Shown here: in pieces, positions 1 through 6,083 of the stretch
How the letters are laid out: every line of letters starts with the position of its first letter
How positions within the stretch are numbered: position 1 is the first letter of the stretch
NCBI GenBank assembly: GCA_034422075.1
Contig: DAOUJX010000066.1
Location: forward strand, 1-6,083
Direction of reading: 5' to 3'
Source of the DNA: S34-282 sp034422075
Lineage (GTDB): Bacteria; Chloroflexota; Dehalococcoidia; Lucifugimonadales; Australimonadaceae
DNA length: 6,083 nt
The notes under the pieces: model-generated
Told to the model about the DNA's origin: nothing
The model's input: the letters and a program-made list of their open reading frames with translations, nothing else
The model's database searches: none
Made by a program: the position numbers and the translations under genes

Positions 1-677
1 GACGATGGCGCCCGCCTGCCAGTCGTGCAGCACCTGCGGCGTAAAGCGGCCAAATATGTCGGTCGGGCTGTGTGCGTAGACGGCAAAGGCCAATTCCTCA
101 ACACGCGCCAGGCCGAATGCGTGTTCGAGGCCGTAGATAGAGATGTCCCCTCCTCGCAGCACCCGCTCCGACACGTTCTGCGCAAGGTGGACGTAGCCCG
201 CGGCCACCGCATCGCCGGGGACGTCCGACGGAAGCAGGGTCAAGAGTCGCCACATCACGGGGTCGTGCGATTCGATCCGGACGCGCGGGCCGTCAAGCCA
301 GAGGTCCTGGATGCGGTCTGCCCAGGCGCCCAACCCGTTCGTCATGGCCACGGTCGCATTCCAGCGCTCCACCTCCAGGTCCGGCGATGCCTCCTCCAGC
401 ACCAGGACATGGTCGGCGTCCGCCAGGAGCACCGCCCCGCTCCGGTCGGTGTCCACCTCGCGGAAGGCCGCCTCCATCCGCGTGACGGGAGCGGTCAGGC
501 CGCCGAACTGGACGGTGACCGGGCTGGGCACCTCGATGTAGACGTAGCCCGAGATCTCCTCCTCCGGCACGCCGAGGGCGACCATCCCGGGAGGAAGTTC
601 CGGCGTGCCGGGTTTGGCTGCGGCAACGCAGCCGGCAGCGGTCAGCGCGGCGATCGCGAGCAAGAGGATCGTGCGCG

Positions 678-681
<4 letters not shown>
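1..681 (-). CDS. Putative lipoprotein of unknown function, partial (C-terminus outside window)
   Basis: I do not recognise the family. The frame stays open for 227 codons from an ATG at 681 to the left edge, so the C-terminus is missing. The N-terminus looks like a lipoprotein signal: Arg3, a hydrophobic stretch at residues 5-16, then Ala-Ala-Gly-Cys with Cys18 as the candidate lipidated residue. Ala rather than Leu at -3 makes the lipobox imperfect. If exported, the protein would be anchored on the outer face of the cytoplasmic membrane. The mature part is acidic and Trp-containing, with no transmembrane segment. Residues 77-88 fit an EF-hand loop (Asp77, Asp79, Ser81, Gly82, Val84, Asp88) after a helix-like stretch, but a lone match may be chance. 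Gly-Tyr-Val appears at 45-47 and 162-164, a faint hint of an internal repeat. Its ATG overlaps the uvrB TGA as ATGA and no Shine-Dalgarno is visible, which suggests translational coupling. The gene is real with good confidence; its function is unknown. Confidence 0.8.
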
Positions 682-2735
<2,054 letters not shown>

Positions 2736-2741
2736 GCGCTA

Positions 2742-2748
2742 CTCCTCC
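2742..2748 (-). promoter_or_regulatory. Ribosome binding site of uvrB
   Basis: The minus strand reads GGAGGAG, six bases before TTG at 2735. This near-perfect Shine-Dalgarno decides the TTG start of uvrB. Confidence 0.85.
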
Positions 2749-2753
2749 GCCAA

Positions 2754-2790
2754 GGGGCGCTGCGCCCCATTCTACGCCAGGCCGGGGCGC
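2754..2790 (-). repeat. Three-segment inverted repeat between ruvA and uvrB
   Basis: Read on the transcript there are three 7-base segments: GCGCCCC (2790-2784), GGGGCGC (2768-2762) and GCGCCCC again (2760-2754). The middle one can pair either with the first, leaving a 15-base loop, or with the third, as a tight hairpin of six pairs and a 3-base loop. The hairpin ends five bases before the uvrB Shine-Dalgarno. No U-run follows, so it is not a standard intrinsic terminator. It could modulate uvrB translation, shield an mRNA end, or simply reflect GC-rich sequence. The repeats are directly visible; a role is inference. Confidence 0.5.
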
Positions 2791-2812
2791 GCTACCTGCG
2801 CCGGATCTGGGC

Positions 2813-3409
2813 CTAGGGAGACTGGCCCATGCGTTGGAGCGCGCGTTTCACGCGCTCGTCCACGGACAGGTCGGCGCTCTCCTCAACGGAGAGCGCCTGC
2901 CGCGCCTCGGAGGCGGCAAAGCCCATGCTCACCAGGAAGCTCAGCGCCGGGTCGGAGCTTGCAGGCACCCGCGTCTCGGTTATCAGCCCCGCGCTGGACA
3001 TGATCTCCACCCGGCGCTGGAGGTCGACGATGACGCGCTTGGCGGTCTGGCGGCCAACGCCGGGCGCCTTGGCAAGCGCTACCTCGTCACCGGCGGCGAT
3101 AGAGGCTGCCAGGTCGGGCGGCGTCAACACGCTGAGCAGGCCCAAGGCTACGCGAGGCCCGACGCCGTTCACCGCGATGAGCATCTCGAACAGCGTGCGC
3201 CCCTGCTCATCCAAGAAGCCGTAGAGCTGCAAATCGTCCTCGCGCACGATGAGGTGGGTGAAGAGCGATACGCCCTCACCCTCCTTGCCAACGCGCGCGA
3301 GGTCGGGGGCGGGCAAGGCGACCTGCAGCGTGATGCCACCAACCCCGACGAGCAGGTGCTCGGCGTTCTTGCCCTGGATGGCGCCCTGAACGCCTGCGAC
3401 AAGACTCAC
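2813..3409 (-). CDS. ruvA: Holliday junction branch migration complex subunit RuvA
   Basis: RuvA binds four-way DNA junctions as a tetramer and loads the RuvB motor for branch migration. The 198-residue product matches the usual length of about 200. Domain I (about 1-65) carries the acidic pin at Glu57-Asp58 within the REDDLQLYGF segment, equivalent to the REDAQLLYGF region of E. coli RuvA. Domain II has two helix-hairpin-helix motifs, NGVGPRVALG (81-90) and PGVGRQTAKR (116-125). Domain III (about 153-195), the RuvB-contacting part, has LSFLVSMGFAASEA. The same frame stays open for another 108 codons upstream, but that stretch lies antiparallel in frame over ruvC and resembles nothing. The GTG at 3409 gives the normal N-terminus and overlaps the ruvC stop as GTGA, which suggests coupling. 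ruvB is not downstream; uvrB is, so the RuvB partner must be encoded elsewhere. Confidence 0.97.
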   Translation of the reverse strand: MSLVAGVQGAIQGKNAEHLLVGVGGITLQVALPAPDLARVGKEGEGVSLFTHLIVREDDLQLYGFLDEQGRTLFEMLIAVNGVGPRVALGLLSVLTPPDLAASIAAGDEVALAKAPGVGRQTAKRVIVDLQRRVEIMSSAGLITETRVPASSDPALSFLVSMGFAASEARQALSVEESADLSVDERVKRALQRMGQSP

Positions 3410-3906
3410 AGGCCGTTGACCTTCTGGAGGGTGCGCCAGTGCTGGACGTGGCAGAGCGCAACGGCAAGGGCGTCCGAGGTGTCCTCCTCCATCGGCGCAT
3501 CGGGCAGGGTGAGGAGCAGCCGCAGCGCGCGCTGCAATTGCGCCTTGCCGCTGCCCCCGTAGTCGGCGATGGCGCGCTTCACCTGGCGAGGCGCATAGCG
3601 GTGAATCGTCATGCCCGCGCCGGCAGCGACGATGAGCGCGAGCGCCTGCGCTTGCCCAATCGCAACGGCGGTCTTTGAGCCATGCTTCGGGTCGACGAAG
3701 GGCTCTTCGACCGCCAGGTGGGCGGGGCTCCAACGCTCAACGATTTCGACCAATCCGCCGTGGAGTTGGTGGAGGCGCTGCTCGATCGCATCCGTGCGCT
3801 TGGCATGCAGGCATCCCCAATCAAGGCAACGGCGCTCCGGGCCGTCAACTTCGACGATGCCGTAGCCCAAGCGGTGGGTGCCCGGATCGACGCCTAGAAT
3901 GCGCAT
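3406..3906 (-). CDS. ruvC: Crossover junction endodeoxyribonuclease RuvC
   Basis: RuvC is the dimeric, Mg-dependent nuclease that cuts Holliday junctions symmetrically, working with RuvAB. Counted from ATG at 3906 the protein has 166 residues, normal for the family. The RNase H-like acidic residues are all present: Asp7 in ILGVDPG, Glu67 in AVEEPF, and Asp142 and Asp145 in EEDTSDALAVALCH. YAPRQVKRAI and the following Gly-rich loop match the DNA-contacting region of known RuvC proteins. The family usually begins Met-Arg-Ile-Leu-Gly, which favours ATG 3906; a GTG two codons upstream (3912) is an alternative. Only a weak GAG-type ribosome site precedes it. The gene lies 89 bases after yebC and overlaps ruvA by four bases, matching the yebC-ruvC-ruvA order known in many bacteria. 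Confidence 0.97.
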   Translation of the reverse strand: MRILGVDPGTHRLGYGIVEVDGPERRCLDWGCLHAKRTDAIEQRLHQLHGGLVEIVERWSPAHLAVEEPFVDPKHGSKTAVAIGQAQALALIVAAGAGMTIHRYAPRQVKRAIADYGGSGKAQLQRALRLLLTLPDAPMEEDTSDALAVALCHVQHWRTLQKVNGL

Positions 3907-3995
3907 GGCCACTCAAGCATGGGCCAGCAACGGGCGAAGGGGCAAGAGACTTTTGGCACGCCTATGCGCCCGCCGCGGCAATCGTGCAGCTGCGG

Positions 3996-4754
3996 CTAGG
4001 CCGAGGAGTACTCGGCCAGCGCCTCTTCAGGAAAGTCCGCGTTGGTGAAGACGTTCTGCACGTCGTCCAGGTCTTCCAGCTTGTCGATGAGGCGCATGGT
4101 CTGCGTGGCCTGAGACGACTCCAGCGCCGTGAGCGTCTTGGGCACCATCTCCAGCGAGGCGTTGTTCGGCTCGACGCCCGCATCGCGCAGCGCACTCGCC
4201 AGCTGGTCAAGGTCGGCCGGCTCGCCGGTGACGCGCAGGGTGCCGTCGTCAAAGTTGACGTCGTCGGCGCCGGCGTCGATCGCCGCCAGCTCGGCGTCCT
4301 CCGCCGACTCCTCGGCAACGCTCTCGGCGGTGAGGACGGCGCGCTGCTCGAACTGCCACGCGACTGAGCCAGCGCCGCCCAGGTTGCCGCCGCCACGGCT
4401 GAAGATGGTGCGCACGTCGGATGCGGTGCGATTCTTGTTGTCCGTCAGCACCTGGACGAGGAGGGCGGCGCCGCCGGGGCCGTAGCCTTCGTAGACCACC
4501 TCAACGAAATCGGCGGCGCTGCTCCCTTCGCCCGTGCCCTTCTTGATGGCGCGCTCGATGTTGTCGAGCGGCATGTTGCCCTGCCGCGCCTTGTCGATCG
4601 CAAGGCGCAGGCGAGGGTTCATGCCGGGGTCGCCGCCACCGGCCTTGGCGGCCACGGTCACCTCGCGCGCCAGCTTGGTGAACAGCGCTCCACGCTTGGC
4701 GTCGAGCGCCCCCTTCTTGTGCTTGATCGTGGACCACTTCGAATGGCCGGACAT
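3996..4754 (-). CDS. yebC: YebC/PmpR family (TACO1-like) translation factor
   Basis: This is a full-length YebC/PmpR protein of 252 residues. The N-terminus MSGHSKWSTIKHKKGALDAK is the family signature, followed by ARQGNMPLDNIERAIKKGTG (about 56-75), YEGYGPGGAALLV (88-100), DNKNRT (105-110) and RGGGNLGGAGSVAW (120-133). Members were long called transcriptional regulators. More recent work on bacterial YebC and mitochondrial TACO1 supports a role on the ribosome, easing stalls at proline-rich stretches, which suits its position after ribosome-related genes. The start is ATG 4754, supported by GGAGG seven bases upstream. An earlier in-frame start at 4775 would add seven residues unlike the family and swallow the ribosome site. 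The spacer to rimM is 43 bases. The acidic C-terminal half is ordinary for the family. Confidence 0.97.
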   Translation of the reverse strand: MSGHSKWSTIKHKKGALDAKRGALFTKLAREVTVAAKAGGGDPGMNPRLRLAIDKARQGNMPLDNIERAIKKGTGEGSSAADFVEVVYEGYGPGGAALLVQVLTDNKNRTASDVRTIFSRGGGNLGGAGSVAWQFEQRAVLTAESVAEESAEDAELAAIDAGADDVNFDDGTLRVTGEPADLDQLASALRDAGVEPNNASLEMVPKTLTALESSQATQTMRLIDKLEDLDDVQNVFTNADFPEEALAEYSSA

Positions 4755-4761
4755 CGGACAT

Positions 4762-4766
4762 CCTCC
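4762..4766 (-). promoter_or_regulatory. Ribosome binding site of yebC
   Basis: GGAGG on the minus strand, seven bases before ATG 4754. It rejects the longer start at 4775. Confidence 0.85.
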
Positions 4767-4797
4767 GTGCTGCATACCAGCGGAAGTCTGGGCTATT

Positions 4798-5352
4798 TTA
4801 GCGTACGGGGCGGCGGTTTGAACGCCGCTGTTGGGCGCGCCGCCGGTGCTTGCCGGGGCCGGCGACTGGCCTGGGCTCCGAGCCCTCTGGCACCGAGACC
4901 ACCATCTCGCGCTGCTCGAGGTCTACGCCAATGATGGCATCGCTCAGCGCAGGCAGCAGCCATTCCTCTGCATCGCCCACGACGCGATAGACGTCGTTGG
5001 CGCCTGTCTGGATAACCTCCGCAAGGACTCCCAAGCGACTGCCGGCGGCGTCCTTCACAACGAGGTCAATGAGCTGGAAGTGGTAGTAAGAGCCGTCCGG
5101 CAACGGCGGAACGTCTTTCGCGTCCACCAGCACCGGCGCTCCCGCGAGCGCCTCGGCGGCCGTGCGGTCATCGATGCCTTCCAATGCGACGAGCAGGGTC
5201 GCCCCTGCGCTCGTTGCTGAGGTGACGGTGTAGTCCGCACCGGCGATCGAGAGGAGGGAGCCGGCCTTGTAGCGGTTGGGGTTGTCCGACTCGGGGGCGA
5301 TGCGGAGGTGGCCGTCGTTGCCGTGCGCACCGACAACCGTCCCCACCTGCAC
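4798..5352 (-). CDS. rimM: Ribosome maturation factor RimM
   Basis: RimM assists late assembly of the 30S head, binding near uS19. From GTG 5352 the protein is 184 residues. The N-terminal RimM barrel has VGTVVGAHGNDGHLRI (3-18), matching the family pattern VGxIxGxHGxxGxxRV. The C-terminal PRC-barrel runs from about 86 to 158 and includes LPDGSYYHFQLIDL, TGANDVYRVV and EWLLPAL. A basic tail (159-184), rich in Arg, Gln and Ser, extends beyond the usual end and may touch rRNA. The start is uncertain. GTG 5352 is the first plausible start after the khpA stop but has no visible Shine-Dalgarno; GTG 5346 is also possible. The frame is open right back to the khpA amber codon, and the nine codons between them (5379-5353) look protein-like. 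Translation probably depends on coupling to khpA, 27 bases upstream. trmD and rplS, which often follow rimM, are absent; yebC follows. Confidence 0.95.
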   Translation of the reverse strand: MQVGTVVGAHGNDGHLRIAPESDNPNRYKAGSLLSIAGADYTVTSATSAGATLLVALEGIDDRTAAEALAGAPVLVDAKDVPPLPDGSYYHFQLIDLVVKDAAGSRLGVLAEVIQTGANDVYRVVGDAEEWLLPALSDAIIGVDLEQREMVVSVPEGSEPRPVAGPGKHRRRAQQRRSNRRPVR

Positions 5353-5379
5353 CGCCGCTGCGTCGTCGGGTTGCGTGAG

Positions 5380-5607
5380 CTACTCGATTTCGAGGCTGAC
5401 TCGGGTGTCGGACTTGACTGCAGCAACGCGAAGGAGGACGCGCATCGCCTGCGCGACCCGCCCTTGCCTGCCGATGACCTTGCCCTTGTCGTCGGCGTGG
5501 ACGGTCAGCTTGATGGTGGTGTGGCCGTCCTCGGTCTCCTCGGTGACGGCGACGTCGTCGGGGTGAGTGGCGATGGCCCTGGCGATGTACTCGACCAGTT
5601 CCTTCAT
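5380..5607 (-). CDS. khpA: KhpA, small KH-domain RNA-binding protein
   Basis: This 75-residue protein is a single KH domain of the YlqC/KhpA family, which commonly sits between rpsP and rimM. The KH signature is VIGRQGRVAQAMRVLLRVAA (44-63), with the RNA-contacting GxxG loop at 46-49 (Gly-Arg-Gln-Gly). The N-terminal MKELVEYIARAI is also typical. In Gram-positive bacteria KhpA pairs with KhpB/Jag and binds many RNAs, with effects on cell division and elongation; whether that holds here cannot be told. The ATG at 5607 overlaps the rpsP stop as TAATG. A GAGG lies four bases upstream inside rpsP, so it should be translated in step with bS16. It ends in TAG at 5382-5380, in the same frame as rimM. 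Confidence 0.95.
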   Translation of the reverse strand: MKELVEYIARAIATHPDDVAVTEETEDGHTTIKLTVHADDKGKVIGRQGRVAQAMRVLLRVAAVKSDTRVSLEIE

Positions 5608-5861
5608 TACGCCTCAGCCTTCTCGACAACCCCCTGAGCCTTGAGGATACGCCCCACGGTGTCGGTCGGCTTCGCGCCGACGCCGAGCCAGCGTTGGACT
5701 TTGTCGTGATCCAGCACGACGGTAGGCGGATCGGTCAGAGGGTTGTAGTGGCCGACTTGCTCCACGAAAGCGCCGTCACGAGGCGAGCGCACATCGGCGA
5801 CGACGATGCGGTAGCTGGGCTGCTTCTTTTTCCCGACGCGGCGCAGGCGGATTCTGAGCAA
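5607..5861 (-). CDS. rpsP: 30S ribosomal protein bS16
   Basis: bS16 binds 16S rRNA early and stabilises the body of the 30S subunit. The 84-residue product has the typical length and signature: MLRIRLRRVGKKKQPSYRIV (1-20), ADVRSPRDG (22-30), GHYNPL (37-42), and the C-terminal helix region VQRWLGVGAKPTDTVGRIL (55-73). The start is TTG at 5861; no ATG or GTG is available in frame, and this gives the expected N-terminus. GGAGGG lies 11 bases upstream, a little far but credible. It is the first gene of the cluster, with a predicted 5' leader of about 31 bases after the promoter at 5899-5928. Confidence 0.98.
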   Translation of the reverse strand: MLRIRLRRVGKKKQPSYRIVVADVRSPRDGAFVEQVGHYNPLTDPPTVVLDHDKVQRWLGVGAKPTDTVGRILKAQGVVEKAEA

Positions 5862-5872
5862 GGGGTGGGAGG

Positions 5873-5878
5873 CCCTCC
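5873..5878 (-). promoter_or_regulatory. Ribosome binding site of rpsP
   Basis: GGAGGG on the minus strand, 11 bases before TTG 5861. It sits in a small palindrome (GGAGG and CCTCC one base apart), which might partly mask it. Confidence 0.65.
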
Positions 5879-5898
5879 AAGTGTTCGCTAGCCTTAGA

Positions 5899-5928
5899 AT
5901 TGTAGGGCTGCGGTTCGTACGCTGTCAA
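5899..5928 (-). promoter_or_regulatory. Sigma70-type promoter of the rpsP cluster
   Basis: On the minus strand there is a perfect -35 TTGACA (5928-5923), an 18-base spacer, and -10 TACAAT (5904-5899), which matches the consensus at five of six positions. Transcription should start near 5892. This is the only strong minus-strand promoter I find, and the tight gene junctions suggest it drives the whole cluster at least in part. Confidence 0.8.
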
Positions 5929-5940
5929 AGAGTGGACAGC
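5921..5940. promoter_or_regulatory. Inverted repeat over the -35 box, possible operator
   Basis: GCTGTC (5921-5926) and GACAGC (5935-5940) form a perfect six-base inverted repeat with an eight-base gap. It covers most of the -35 hexamer of the rpsP promoter, where a bound dimeric regulator would block RNA polymerase. I do not recognise the motif, and a six-base repeat can arise by chance. Confidence 0.4.
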
Positions 5941-5986
5941 AGTAGTTTGCAGCGCCAGCCTTGGCTATGTGAGGTGCAGCAATCTA

Positions 5987-6014
5987 TTGACACGGAACGC
6001 AATCGTGGTAGGAT
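5987..6014 (+). promoter_or_regulatory. Divergent sigma70-type promoter on the plus strand
   Basis: A perfect -35 TTGACA (5987-5992), a 16-base spacer and -10 TAGGAT (6009-6014) are preceded by TGG, which gives an extended -10. Transcription should start near 6021 and run toward the right edge, away from the rpsP cluster. Confidence 0.7.
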
Positions 6015-6020
6015 TCGCTT

Positions 6021-6083
6021 CGTCGACTCATATAGGTCGGCACCATTACTACCTTAGGGCCTTTTTGAGGCCCTTTATTTTTT
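6021..6083 (+). ncRNA. Candidate short terminated transcript (small RNA or attenuated leader)
   Basis: The plus-strand promoter would start an RNA near 6021 that meets an intrinsic terminator at 6056-6083, giving about 60 bases. The 5' part can form a hairpin between 6022-6027 and 6036-6041 (six pairs, one of them G-U, eight-base loop). A 14-base single-stranded linker then leads to the terminator stem. No ATG occurs, so a leader peptide is unlikely. It could be a stand-alone small RNA or the attenuated leader of a gene beyond the window. No known RNA family is recognised. Confidence 0.4.
6056..6083 (+). terminator. Rho-independent terminator, plus strand
   Basis: AGGGCCT (6056-6062) and AGGCCCT (6068-6074) form a perfect seven-pair stem with loop TTTTG, followed by a T-rich tail interrupted by one A up to the window end. 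The minus strand has no U-run after the stem, so it acts in the plus direction. Confidence 0.85.

Noticed and set aside
77..450. EF-hand loop in the lipoprotein as proof of calcium binding
   Set aside because: There is only one loop, position 12 is Asp rather than Glu, and the context may be beta-strand; kept only as a remark.
3410..3733. 108-residue N-terminal extension of RuvA
   Set aside because: It overlaps ruvC in another frame, has no family resemblance, and GTG 3409 gives the normal RuvA N-terminus and a GTGA junction.
3675..4367. A 230-codon plus-strand frame spanning ruvC and yebC
   Set aside because: It runs antisense across two confidently identified genes and shows no domain.
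5901..5925. A tRNA T-arm-like GGTTCG stretch in the intergenic region
   Set aside because: No matching T-stem, anticodon arm or acceptor stem can be built around it.
5941..5986. Repeats AGCC-TT-GGCT and two copies of TGCAGC between the divergent promoters
   Set aside because: They are too short and imperfect to support an operator or RNA structure.

Overview
The window is a compact, GC-rich stretch of bacterial chromosome. It holds one co-directional minus-strand gene cluster, read from right to left, and a short divergent transcription unit at the right edge. Gene order in the direction of transcription is rpsP (bS16), khpA (KH-domain RNA-binding protein), rimM (30S maturation factor), yebC (TACO1-family translation factor), ruvC (Holliday-junction resolvase), ruvA (Holliday-junction binding), uvrB (nucleotide excision repair), then a putative lipoprotein that runs off the left edge. 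High GC, dense packing, frequent GTG/TTG starts and the flavour of the UvrB, KhpA and RimM sequences suggest a Chloroflexota-type organism, possibly Dehalococcoidia or SAR202-like. That placement is an inference from protein character, not from a search.

Region by region: 1-681 is the partial lipoprotein, joined to uvrB by an ATGA overlap. 678-2735 is uvrB, with a TTG start and a strong ribosome binding site. 2736-2812 is a spacer with a three-part inverted repeat. 2813-3409 and 3406-3906 are ruvA and ruvC, joined by a GTGA overlap. 3907-3995 is a spacer in which I see no convincing signal. 3996-4754 is yebC. 4798-5352 is rimM. 5380-5607 and 5607-5861 are khpA and rpsP, joined by a TAATG overlap. 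5862-6083 is intergenic: a good minus-strand sigma70-type promoter for the cluster, an inverted repeat over its -35 box, a good plus-strand promoter, and a plus-strand intrinsic terminator only about 35 bases after the predicted plus-strand start.

The cluster joins two themes. The first is ribosome assembly and translation (bS16, KhpA, RimM, YebC). The second is DNA repair (RuvC and RuvA for branched recombination intermediates, UvrB for bulky lesions). The layout differs from the best-known bacterial arrangements: trmD and rplS do not follow rimM, and ruvB does not follow ruvA, its place being taken by uvrB. With one evident promoter and overlapping or short junctions, the repair genes may be expressed mainly from the ribosomal-protein promoter.

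Most of the window is ordinary housekeeping sequence, and I do not see a clear new multi-gene system. The items most worth checking are the short terminated plus-strand transcript (6021-6083), the unrecognised lipoprotein, an Arg in place of a conserved Gly in UvrB motif V, and the RimM frame, which lies in frame with khpA just past a single amber stop and has no good start signal.
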